A DNA stretch of 64,000 bases, taken from NCBI GenBank assembly GCA_037957365.1, contig JARHVA010002424.1:2027001-2091000 (forward strand). The letters are read 5' to 3'. The position numbers and the translations under genes are program-made. Positions 36,481 to 47,808 of the stretch are shown here, piece by piece. The notes under the pieces are model-generated. The model saw only the letters and a list, made by a program, of their open reading frames with translations, ran no database searches and was not told where the DNA came from. Origin of the DNA: Torreya grandis. Its lineage: Eukaryota; Streptophyta; Pinopsida; Cupressales; Taxaceae. Position 1 is the stretch's first letter. The number at the start of each line of letters is the position of its first letter.

Positions 36481-37475
36481 GAAGGTCCTATTATATGTGG
36501 TTGCCTTATTTCACTCTATATTAGAGAAGGTAATAATATATGATCTAGGATATATGATCTTGGTATAGTTAGTGCATTATTTATATAGTGTCTTATCACA
36601 ATGGTATATGACTATGGACCCTATGATTTTGTTTATTAGTTAGATATATAAGAGGTTTCTAATATATCAGCCTGTGTGATTTCCACATGCGATAGATGAT
36701 AATTTAACTCATGCATTAAGGTGGAGATATGATCATGTACTATGAGTTATTTTGTATTTCCTAAATTTATATATGATTACCTAAGTAGAGATTATTTGTT
36801 ATTATTATATGGGTATTGTAGATAATTGGCCTTCTTATCTAAGTAATTTTTAGGGATAAGGTCAAGTGTAGATTGTAGATTATTATATGTGATAAGTAAA
36901 GCCACATATTATTTCTCATTTACCAAGTTAGTTTGTGTTTACACACCCTTTAGTTCCTATATTAGTTCCAAAATTTTAGTCATAACATGTAAGGGAGTGT
37001 TGAGGTAGTGGAGGCATAAGAACACCTTTGGATGTGCTTGTGATATGACAACACTAGGTAAGACCTTGTGGACAATGATGTCAATGGAAATAGGAAGTGA
37101 TATTAATAGTAGAGGGAGAGGTATATGTTGTTATGGTTGTATTACATCATGGTTTTCATCTACCACCATTTCCATAACCATGATGAAATGGATAGAGACA
37201 TGCATAAGTGTAGGGAGAGGAGTAACTACAAGTAGATATACTATCAGAGGGAGAGGCACAAGCTGAGGGAGATCCATTATCATATCTTGTAGTGATTTAA
37301 TTTCTTATTTAAATTATTCATAGTGGTACACATCATTCTCATTTTATCTATCCTAATTTTTCTACCACATGGATCTATGCTTCATACAAGGTGTTTGATG
37401 GTCGAGAAGATGGAGAGACTCCTAGTGAGAAAATTGTGTTTTACTATGTAATTAATGTTTAATTTTTTATGAATA

Positions 37476-37478
<3 letters not shown>
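36481..37478. other. Unassigned sequence
   Basis: No family recognised. A short Gly/Arg-containing plus frame (37045-37266) with repeated RGRG and GRG words is present, too short and too isolated to call. Confidence 0.4.

Positions 37479-37538
<60 letters not shown>
37479..37538. repeat. (GT)30 microsatellite
   Basis: A perfect GT tract of 60 bp. Confidence 0.98.
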
Positions 37539-37540
<2 letters not shown>

Positions 37541-38320
37541 GATAGATGATTTTTATGATATTTAGTGTATATCTAGTTTGTATTTTATAGATTATGATAT
37601 AAAAAAGTCTATATGGGTGGTGATAATACAAGGATCTCATTATGATATATTGGATTATGTGTTACCACATCATGATACTATGGAGATGATTTATACTTTT
37701 TTAAATTCTTCCCATGATCATGATAGTTAGTTTTGATTGGTTAGTGAGGTAACATGAGAGATAAAAATATGGGGAGATGCATTACAAGTGTTATTATCAT
37801 CATGAATGAGTGATAGGGATATTTAGACATGGTATACATTAGCTGAGGAGTGAGCCACTCATTTCGTAGCATCTATAGAATTAACACATATATAAGGCTA
37901 GGTGTCCAGCTTACAAGGATAAATTGAGGGCCTACATTTATGAAAAAATTATTTGAATAAAAATACTTGGATGGGGTAGTCATAGGAATCTATGTTTAGT
38001 GTATCCCATCCACCATTATATAGATAGTGTATCAAATCCATAGAATTAATATTATATTATGCTTATAGCATTATGTTGTATTTTATCAAACATTTAAGCC
38101 ATTTATATATATAAGAATATTTTTTGTTATAACTCATGGATGTTATTGATACATGTATTTATTTTATTTCTAGCACATGTGTTTAATAGTTGATATATTC
38201 TATAATAAAATGTGTGATTTATTTTTATTATTTTGCAAAACATGTGAAGGAATACATGTTTAAAAAAATGATAAAAAGTGTAAAACATAAAAATGTAATA
38301 TAAAATGAAATGTCGTGTAA
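37539..38320. other. Unassigned AT-rich sequence
   Basis: No coding motif, RNA gene or repeat copy recognised. Confidence 0.4.
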
Positions 38321-38585
38321 AACACATTAATTTATGCTGGTAAACATTTAAAATATAAAATAAAATAAAAAATGAAATGAAAATTAGAACACACTAAATC
38401 ATGTTGGGAAGTGTGTAAAACCTAAATGACAAAAATAAAAATAAGTTGAAATGTAGAACACACCAAATCAAGTTGGGAATCATGTAAAACATAAATAAAC
38501 AAAATTGAATTGACATATAAAACACACTAAATCTTTTGGGGAACCATGTAAACATGAAAATAAATTGTTTATAATGTAAGGTACA
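38321..38585. repeat. Minisatellite, four units of about 64-69 bp
   Basis: Units start at about 38321, 38388, 38457 and 38521 with aacacactaaatc-type heads. A phrase like ttgggaa..atgtaaaac follows in the better-kept units. The intervening A-rich part varies. Confidence 0.75.
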
Positions 38586-38708
38586 ATCAAATGAGATAAT
38601 AAACAAAAAATGTAGGGTTTGTTTTAATTACTCATTTGAAAAAGTATAGTTATTTTGTGACTTAAGACATGGCATGAAACTTTAGGGTACTTTGTGAGTA
38701 AATATTGT

Positions 38709-38868
38709 TCATATCTAAGGTCTTACACTACAACTCAAAAATGGTAAACCAATGAGGTTAATGATAGTTAGGGTAAATTTTTAGGGAGTATAAAGGAAAC
38801 TTTTTTAGCAAGGTTTGGTCATATCCAAGGTCTTACATTGTAACTCACAAAATGAGAATCAAATGGGT
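38709..38868. repeat. Direct repeat pair, period 111 bp
   Basis: The phrase catatctaaggtcttacact at 38709 recurs as catatccaaggtcttacatt at 38820. About 48 bp are alignable in each copy. Confidence 0.7.
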
Positions 38869-39069
38869 ATGATTAGATAAAAATAAATATTCATCAAAGA
38901 GGAATATTGGGGATTTTATATTGAAAAATGGTGTGGAAAAAGAATGACATAGGTATTTTTAATAACCCTTAGTAGATATGAGACATACTAAGTAAATAGG
39001 TAAGTGCTAAAAAAAATAGATGATAGAATCATAAGATATTTTTTTGTATTAGACACAAAAAATTTGGTG

Positions 39070-39520
39070 AATATATGTAGTACTTATATCAGCTCATGAA
39101 AGTGATATTTACAAGAAAATTAAAATAGTCTTACCTTCATAAAATGTGTTTCCATTTCCTTAGGACCCCTTAAAATTTTTTAATCCTACTAAAAGTATTA
39201 AGTAATTTCACAAGAAAGTAGGTAGAACTATAGATAATTTTGAGACCTCATATCCTAGTCTACTGGCTTACCACACACTAATATATCTCAAATCTATCAT
39301 GAGGCAAAATGTGGAGTTTGATATTCAGCTATAAATAAGAGATGTGTTAAGATAAGAATCATATCTTTTGGTGTAATTTTGAATTTTGAATGTTTGTTTT
39401 TACCTTTTTATCATTGCATTTTGCTTAAAGGATATGGCTTTCAACATTTTTATGTATTTTTTTATTCCTCTTCCATATGGATTTGGATTGACAAAACATG
39501 AGCGATAAAAATTGGCAAAC
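39070..39520 (+). repeat. Dispersed repeat copy 2 (shared with 14881-15300)
   Basis: The alignment to copy 1 includes the TATA-like ctataaataag at 39331-39341, ttggtgtaattttgaa and a decayed counterpart of the Met start (atggctttcaac near 39433). The similarity stops near 39510. It may be an LTR and leader fragment of an otherwise missing element. Confidence 0.55.
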
Positions 39521-39906
39521 ACATACAAGCTTTAGGCTTTGGTTATAGGATACAAAGTACCTAGAGATGTTGTAATATTTATAAATAATAATGCTTACCC
39601 ATAAATAAGTATGATATCTCAAGACTAAATATATGTATACTTAGTATGAAGGAAAAATAAAGGGAGAGTTAAGATCATATAGATTCATGAATGAAATGTA
39701 CAATGAAGAATATGCTTGTTAGGTAATCATAGGGTGAAGATGAGACATTAAAGGGTGTGGGTTTTAAACCATATCACAAGAATAAATATGATCCAAATGA
39801 TTGATGTATAAAATTTAAATATAAATAATCCTAAATAGAATATGGTAACATGATAATAATTTAATCAATTGTGCTTCCTTGGAGGGGTTCCTAATAGTTG
39901 GTATTT
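39521..39906. other. Unassigned AT-rich sequence
   Basis: Left flank of the compact LTR element. Nothing recognised, and I did not find the missing end of the neighbouring Copia LTR here. Confidence 0.4.
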
Positions 39907-40833
39907 TGATAGGACCTAAGTTCTCCAAAGCTCTGACACAACTTGTCAGATTTAAGAGCACACATGATTACCATTGTATAAGAAACTTAAACATGCGTAA
40001 ATAACCAGAAGAAAAAATCACTATCAATGAGAAATAACACAGAATATGAGAGGCAACACACAATTGTATTCAACTCATTACAAAGGAAATTCAAATAAAG
40101 AGATCACACTCTTCTTCCACCTCTGTGAGGCTTCCTACTCAAGGGCTCCTAGTAATCTTCCCTCTAGAGTAATCTTCTCTCAATAGGTCACAACACACAG
40201 CTAACACAAGCTGTTGTTCACCTCATTATACTTCTTATACAACCGAGTACAAACCGATACTCCAAGTAGATCTCACCATGATCTTACTCCTTGATGTATT
40301 TCTATCACCTTAGATCTTGCTCCCCCACTGATCTCCTTTTTGACCCTCACATATACACACCCCTACAGACCAACCTGATCTTACTTATCACATGTAGATC
40401 TCCACCATGATCTTGCAACACCCTACATATCAAGCCTGATCTTACATACATGAAGAATCCTACTTGATTCTATTATGGGAAGAACTCTCCTAGTTATACA
40501 ACTTTACAATACAGCCCATGATTCTATTATATAGATCTCATGCATACAATAATTAGACAAGTGGCTCAAAGACTCAAACTAGTCTTTAACATGCAAACTA
40601 CCCATTCACTTAACTGACTATTCGTCAACAGTAGTTCTAGAACCGCACAGGCGACTGACATCGGTCCCTGTCTAACTGGAGCTGACCAACGTCAGTCGAC
40701 TGCTATCGAGGTTGATTTCCTTCTACATTGTCCACTGACCGATGTCGGTGATCTTGCCAATGCTGGTGACTGAATACTTAGCATCCTCCTTCCTATTTGC
40801 ATTTGGGTGAAGCTTTTAGATCCACACCCTAAC
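39907..40833 (-). mobile_element. 3' LTR of the compact element
   Basis: Bounded by tgatagg on the low side and ccctaaca on the high side. It contains the near-palindromic accgatgtcggt and related cgatgtcgg/gacatcggt words near 40660-40760. Confidence 0.88.
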
Positions 40834-40850
40834 AATCTCCCACTTAGAGA
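40834..40850 (-). other. Polypurine tract of the compact element
   Basis: The minus strand reads tctctaagtgggagat directly before the LTR start TGTTAGGG. This is the position and composition expected for the primer of plus-strand DNA synthesis. Confidence 0.75.
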
Positions 40851-41110
40851 TAAACAACTGCACCCGTACCTATACCAGTACTTTGTCTATTCTGCATCCT
40901 AGCTTGTATCCCTCTCCAAGCTCCCACTTGAAGACAACCCACCACACACCCTGTGGTGCTACACCTATGTCTAAATTTCTCAGTGTACCTTATTATGCCT
41001 TGATATACTCCCACTCAAATAGCAACCCCTGTGAGTAACTTGTAATCAACAAACACTTAACAAATCTAAACCACCTGTTAGTCAAGCTCACTCTGAGAAC
41101 GTCTAACCTT

Positions 41111-41122
41111 GCTCTGATACTA
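41111..41122 (-). other. Primer-binding site (initiator Met tRNA)
   Basis: The minus strand reads tagtatcagagc, one mismatch from the standard tggtatcagagc site, two bases inside the 5' LTR end. Confidence 0.85.
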
Positions 41123-41124
41123 TT

Positions 41125-42052
41125 TGATAGGACCTAAGTTCCCCAAACCTCTGACACAACTTGTCAAATTTAAGATCACACATGATTACCATTTTATAAC
41201 TAACTTAAATATGTGGAAATAACCAAAAGAACAAATCACTATCAATGAGAAATAACACAGAATATGAGAGGTAACACACAATTGTATTCAACTCATTACA
41301 AAGGAAATTACAATAAAGAGATCACACTCTTCTTCCACCTCTGTGAGGCTTCCTCCTCAAGGGCTCCCAGTAATCTTCCCTCCAGAGTAATCTTCTCTCA
41401 ATAGGTCACAACACACAACTAACACAAGCTATTGTTCACCTCATTATACTTCTTGTACAACCGAGTACGAACCGGTACTCCAAGTAGATCTCACCATGAT
41501 CTTACTCCTTGATGTATTGCTATCACCTTGGATCTTTCTCCCCCGCCAATATCCTTTCTGACCCTCACATATACACACCCCTACAGACCAACCTGATCTT
41601 ACTTATCACATGTAGATCTCCACCATGATCCTGCAACACCCTGCATATCAAACCTGATCTTACATACATGAAGAATCCTACCTGATTCTATCATGGGAAG
41701 AACTCTCCTAGTTCTACAACTTTAAAATACAGCCCATGAGTCTATTATATATATCTCATGCATACAATAATTAGACAAGTGGCTCAAAGACTCAAACTAG
41801 TCTTTAACATGCAAACTACCCATTCACTTAACTAACTATTCGTCAACAGTAGTTCTGAAACCACACAGATGACCGACATCAGTCCCTATCTGACTAGAGC
41901 TGACTAACATTAGCTGACTACTGTCGAGGTCAGTTTCCTTCTGCACTGTCCACTGACCGACGTCGGTGATCCTGTCGATGCCGGCGACTACATACTCATC
42001 ATCCTCCTTCCTATTTGCATTCGAGTGAAGCTTTTAGCTCCACACCCTAACA
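41125..42052 (-). mobile_element. 5' LTR of the compact element
   Basis: 928 bp, collinear with 39907-40833. It abuts the truncated 3' LTR of the gag-only Copia element at 42053. Confidence 0.88.
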
Positions 42053-45000
42053 CCTAGATGACTCAAAAACCTAAAATACTTAATCACATTTATAACATTA
42101 TGTTTCTCATAAAATATATGATGATCTCCTTCTTTTGATATTCACACACTTCTTTCCCTCTCAAAATTGGTCCCTAGCCTACTTCTTTCAACTAGCCCTC
42201 TTCTTGACTTGATTAGGTCAAATTACCTTGATTCGTTCTCACACATAAGACTTATATAAAATATTCATGACTAATAATTTATCTTATTATGATGTTATAC
42301 AAGACCTCTTTCTACTCTGTAATATCCTTTCTTGTTCACTTCCCCTTCATTCACATAATAGACCTAAAAATGCCTAGTAAATATACAAAAAATTTCTTGT
42401 TCATATCCTTCTTAGTCAGCCAATCACTCTTATGCTCTTATATCAGCCATGTAATTTATATTATAAGACCTCATAGATAAATATATAATTTTATTTGAGT
42501 CGCTTCAAGTTTGACCTTTCTCAAATAGGCCATATTTCTTTTTTAGGTCTCATGGAAATCTAATCCCATTAGGCCTAATTAGAACACATTACACTTTGAT
42601 ATTCTTGGAAAAAATTCAAGAAATTTACATAGAATAATCAAATTATATGTCATCTAAATATACCTTTGGTAATATTATTTAGTATCCATAACACTTTTTA
42701 GCTCAAATCACTACTTGGATCACATCATTAGAACAATTCATATTAGCCATGTGTATACCTAGAAAGTCTATCTAAAATAACTGAAGTACAAACCCAAATT
42801 TGACAAAAAAACATGGAAAAAAACATATAAAAATAATACTTATGACCTTATGGTCATCACCATGTGAATTATACCTCATAACTTAATACAAAATTTCTTA
42901 AATCATTCTCTGCAAGTAGCTTTCTTAGAACTGCCAATTGGTCTCAAAATATAGTCATGGAACCTTGAAATTTTGAAACCTATAAGAACACTCTTAAGGT
43001 CTCAAAATTAATGAATGTGATCTTAAATCATCATTATATAAAATTACATCAAAAATATCATAATAAAAAATGACAATTATTGTTCTTACAAACTAATATG
43101 TTGATCTCCTTTCTCATAGACATTACTCAGTCAGACAAGCCATTTTGGATACAATGTTCCAATGTATTATACTAACTTTAAATATTATAAAAATAATTAA
43201 TAGGACATTAAAGTTTAAAAATATATATAAAATGCATTATATTCTTTAGATAAAGATATAGAGCCTCCAATTCATCATTGCAACTTGTTTACTTAGATTT
43301 GGCATTTACCTTCAAACATAGTCATGGTGAGAATGGATTTAAATTCTTGTGTAGATACTTTCAGAGAATCCTGATGCATGTGGATGATCCTATGAGATAA
43401 TTAGGTAACTCTAAAATATAAATATACCATGTTCAAGTTACAATATTGGTCTTTTAGACCAATCTCACAACCTTATACCTTCATTGTCTCACCTATAAAA
43501 GACAGGTCAACTTATGAGAAACATTATCAACATATCTAATTACCTAAAAAAATTATAACCAACATTAACATGTATTATAGGTATTTAAAAACAACCCCAT
43601 GAATTTGGATCCATCCTTAATCCATGACAACACATCCCTAATCTCATTCCCACTTCTACCTAGTTTTTCTCACTATCTACACCATTAGGCTTTTTAGTGA
43701 TAGGTTAACTTTCATGATTGGTTTATCACATCTAAGGTTTTAAACCTAATAATAACCCATCATGGAAATAATATATAATTCTCAATCTTCAACATCCATC
43801 CATTTATAAAATCTGACTTGGTCAACTCTACCTACTAAAATAAATTTATGAAAAATAAGGTCTTTCCTCTAGGCTCCACTCACTCTCCTAACAAATGAAT
43901 TCCACTTGGAGGTACCTGTAATAGTCCAATACATGATCCAATAATATAAATAGGTCATCCAATCCATTCTGAGAAATTTACATCAAGATATTACATATCA
44001 TGTTAAAGTTAGGGGTTTAGAGATGTTTAAACCACCCTAAAATCTTAAGGATCATTCATAAATCTTAGGCCCTTAATCTAAAAATCAATGATTGAAAATT
44101 TGAGATAGTAACCTTCCCCATCTACCATGAATGTCTTAGGTTCTCATATAGAGGTTACACATGTCAATGAGTATAGGAAATTTATTCTCAGGTTGATAAT
44201 CTTTTATTTTATGCACACAGGAAACCTCAAAACCACATTCCATGCCTTTTTCTACATACTTTGACCTCATACTTGATCAACATACATGAAATAACAAGAA
44301 GTAACTATGTCAATTATCATTTATCCATGTTTATCTTGTAAACTCATCATGATACCCCATTAGGCCACCATCTCTCTCTTTTCTCTCTAAGCTTCTGATC
44401 TACAAGTCACATTAGGCCTTGAAACTAACCTTAAAACCTCTTTTTATGCACTCACCACCTCAATCAAATGATAAAAAAACCTCTCAAATTATCAAAATCT
44501 GATTAATCTTTTATTGACCTTGACAAAACATCATGGTACCTCATTGGGTTAGGGAGAGTCTATAAATAGTCTAATTACATGTTAGGTTTATGGGTCTTTA
44601 CCCTTGTAGGTTCACCTTGAAGTTATCTTGATTGATAAAATGCCTCACATGCATTATTAGTTATCTTAAAAAATCCTCTTATTCCTCTATGTATCCATTT
44701 CACTAAGCCACCATGCTCCTTCATGCTCAAGACTAGGCATCTTATGCACAAGCCTTCTCAAGTCTCTTGCTAGGTTCAAACATTTGAAAATCTTGACAAC
44801 TAATCTTGAAACCTTATTTGATGTTTTTATACCTTTATCTCATGTATTTTATGATCCTTATATAATATCACACCTTTGCACATACTTATTCATGCTTACC
44901 AAGCACATGCTCATGAAATAACTAAGATTGTTATGACTAAGTATCTCAAGACACCTTATACTCAAATATTAGTGCTCAAAAATGCTTACCTTGACCTTGA

Positions 45001-45214
45001 CCTTAGAATAATAATTAGGTTACCTTAAAATTCTCTCTCAATAGAGATACAATAAGTTACCTTCAAGTCATCTCTTATCATATGGATTCCTTGTCACATA
45101 CCACTTCACCATGCATCTTTACTAGATTCATTTTGACATCAATGACATCAACTTTGACCTCGACATAAATAAAATCCACCTTGAACTTGAAATCAATGAC
45201 AACACTTCTCAACA
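42053..45214 (-). mobile_element. 3' LTR of gag-only Copia (truncated)
   Basis: Collinear with the 5' LTR from about 48150 to 51310. It ends at cttctcaaca, so on the minus strand the LTR starts TGTTGAGAAG. It contains one well-kept copy (43445-43463) and one decayed copy (about 43075-43095) of the attggtct..agaccaat hairpin. Confidence 0.82.
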
Positions 45215-45226
45215 AACTCCCCTTTT
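45215..45226 (-). other. Polypurine tract of gag-only Copia
   Basis: The minus strand reads aaaaggggagtt directly before TGTTGAGAAG. Confidence 0.75.
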
Positions 45227-45297
45227 GTAATTTATGGAAAACATTCTTAAAACTAATCACTCATCTCCCCTAGCCTATTCAATCTCCCTCTTGGACT

Positions 45298-45330
45298 TTC
45301 TCCCCCTTTGACATTGATGACAAAGGGTCC
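45298..45330 (-). other. Conserved pre-PPT motif of Copia type
   Basis: The minus strand contains ttgtcatcaatgtcaaaggg followed by ggagaaa. A similar catcaatg-purine motif lies upstream of the 3' LTR in many plant Copia elements of the SIRE group, as I recall them. It may be a relic of an ancestral polypurine region. Confidence 0.55.
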
Positions 45331-45699
45331 TGCATAACTACCATATGGAACCATACCTTTTTTCTATAGGAGCTCAACAAACATAATATGAAATATTAAG
45401 GAAACATCATCCCCCTCACTATAATTTTACCTCTTTCAAATGAATTATGATAATAAGACCACTACTTAATTTATAACAAACTTAGTCACAAACTTAAATA
45501 GATCCCCCTCAAAGCAAGCATCCATCATGCTTTTTCTGCCTAAATAGTTTTTCCATGAAGCCTAATGAAGTCACTACTTTTTATAGGGAAATAAAACATT
45601 ATAAGTTTAATGATTCCCAAATATCCATTCTCTCATCTTGACTAAATGTCCTTTAATACCCTTTTATGCTTTATTTACATAATAGGTTTGATCTATTCG

Positions 45700-47741
45700 T
45701 CATCCATTTGATCATCAATGTGGGACTATAATAAGCATTCCTAACTTGTTTTCACATTTGAATCATGTTCTATTATAATAAGTAATCCACTTGAGCTTGT
45801 AGATTGATCATGACTCATCTTCATTATCTTTAGTTTCAAAATATTCATTTGTCTTCTCTCTAGAACTCTAGAGGCTTCAAACCTCTTATTTTTACTATAT
45901 GACCTTCTAGCCTTGTTAGGATAAAATCTTGTAATGTGTCCTACATCATGACAACTATATCAAACCACATTATACATACCTTTTGACTAACATGAGTTGT
46001 AAATCCTTTCATAGTCCCATGAGTACTCATTCTTAGAGAGTCCTTTACACTCTTTTTCTTTATGACCAAATTGATTACACATAAAAAGGTAACCATTTAA
46101 TGAATTGGCATACCTTATAACATTTGGTTGTTTGATTGATATTTTCATGTTTACCTTCTTGTCTTAAATAGTCTTCACTTTGACTTGAGGTTCATTCTTT
46201 TGGTATTATTTAAAGCTAAGACCTATTTTATCACTTATAGACTTCTAAAAAATCAAGATATCATCTAATGCCTCAGTGTTCTTTTCAAACTTCACAAAGC
46301 TCCTCACCTTGCTAGATGCTTGATTCAACTCAACGTTCAAGGATTGCACTTCAATTTCATACCAGATGTAATCTTCTTATTTAGCTTTTAGGCTTGTATT
46401 AACTACCTATATTTGTGCCTCAACTTTATTTATGATCTCATCATACTTCTTGGAAGAATTACTCAGTCTTTCCTCAAATAAGCCAATTTGCTCCTCATAG
46501 TCCTTAACTAGTGCTCATAGTTTGTGATTCTTTGTCCTTTATAACTTTAATTCCTCTATCATACTTACTAATTATACCTCTAGATATACTTTATATTCAT
46601 CTTTATCTAATACCACATCAACCATAATGCCTTTCTCACTTGAACAACCCTAATTGTTTGATTATATGGCCATAAATAAGGTTTCATTGTTGTCATGTTT
46701 AGGTTCATGATTGCCATCATCACTATCAGATTCACTTGAGTCATTTACATTATAATGATCATATTCCTTAGTGTAGAATCTTTTCTTGTTCTTGAAATTT
46801 CCTTTTCTGCTTTCATACGTCTTAAAATCTTTTTTGTTTTTATCAAGCTTATTGGTCTTATTGTCATCTCCATGATGTTCATCATGTTCTTTATCATGCT
46901 CATATTTATCTTTGTTAAGACACTTGGATGTAGAGTGACCAATCTTGGCATAATTGGGATATTTGAATGGAAGCTTACCTTTATACTTACCAAATCTAAA
47001 CCTTATCTTTCTTGAAAACATGGATATTAGTTGATAATAATCAACATCTAAGCATTCCTCATCCTTGACCTTCTTTATTTTTGATTTCTTCTCAACTTTT
47101 AAAGATTATTCCTTTTTGAAAGGTCTTATTTCATTTCTTCTCATCTCATAGGTAGTCAAGATGCCATGAAACCCATCCATCTCTAGATTTTCCAAATCAT
47201 GCATCTCTTCTACTATAGATATGTTAGAGTCAAAATTAGAAGTTAATGATCTCAACACTTTTTGAATAAAATTAGATTCTTTAACTTCTTCTCCCTATTC
47301 TCTAATGATATTGACTACATCAAATTTTAATAGGTAGGATGCAATGGTTTCATCTTCATTCATTTTAAGGCTTTCAAAATATCTTCTATGAGTCTATAAC
47401 TTGGACATCTTTGCCTTGGTGTCACCTTCATCTATGGTCTTCAAGTTGTCCCATATATATTTTGTAGATTCAAAATGCATTACCTTTATTATCTCTACCT
47501 TTGATAGGCCACAAAGAATAACATTCATTGCCTTGGACTTTTTTTCACAAAATTTCTTACCTATTACATCAGTTAGTAGAATAAGAGAAACACTATATCC
47601 ATCCACAACTAATTTCCAAATGTCATGACCTTAAGACTTAAAATATATCTTCATCTTGACACTCCAAAAGGCATATTTATATCCATTTAATAATGGATCC
47701 TTATTGATATACAAATCACCTTGAGTTTGTCGATTAGCCAT
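45700..47741 (-). pseudogene. Copia-type gag (UBN2-like) with zinc knuckles, decayed
   Basis: The ATG at 47741 begins MANRQTQGDLYINKDPLLNG, then YKYAFWSVKMKIYFKS. Next come the UBN2-type KAMNVILCGLSKVEIIKV and STKYIWDNLKTIDEGD, and VLRSLTSNFDSNISIVEEMH. The knuckle YPNYAKIGHSTSKC at about 46950 keeps His and the last Cys, while the first two Cys are Tyr. A coiled-coil-like stretch follows (KDYEEQIGLFEERLSNSSKK, VELNQASSKVRSFVK), then a second decayed knuckle (SCHDVGHITRF, near 45940). Gag would coat the RNA. The open pieces are 47606-47394 and 47021-46662; stops separate the rest. No pol follows. Confidence 0.85.
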
Positions 47742-47790
47742 CCTTCCTTCAATGATCTCCTTTAGGATTTTAAACCTACTTCAAAGGACC

Positions 47791-47804
47791 AAGATCTGAT
47801 ACTA
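47791..47804 (-). other. Primer-binding site of gag-only Copia
   Basis: The minus strand reads tagtatcagatctt, close to the initiator Met tRNA site tggtatcagagc, beside the 5' LTR end at about 47809. Confidence 0.7.
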
Positions 47805-47808
47805 AATT

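Larger units (their letters stand above)
39907..42052 (-). mobile_element. Compact non-autonomous LTR retrotransposon
   Basis: Two direct LTRs of 927 and 928 bp flank only 291 bp. On the minus strand each LTR begins TGTTAGGGTG and ends TCCTATCA. An initiator-Met tRNA primer site follows the 5' LTR, and a purine-rich tract precedes the 3' LTR. No coding capacity exists, so it would depend on enzymes from another element. The LTRs are visibly richer in G+C and CpG than the surroundings and agree with each other at roughly 94% by eye, so this is among the younger insertions here. The flanking 5-mers are tattt and cctag, with no target duplication, so one end may be rearranged. Confidence 0.88.

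Noticed and set aside
39880..39906. Missing end of the gag-only Copia 3' LTR left of the compact element
   Set aside because: Compared with 47809-48150 and found no alignment, so a clean nested insertion could not be shown.
46745..47015. Two extra frames over the Copia gag (minus frame 2 and plus strand)
   Set aside because: Shadows of the gag frame that carries the zinc knuckle.
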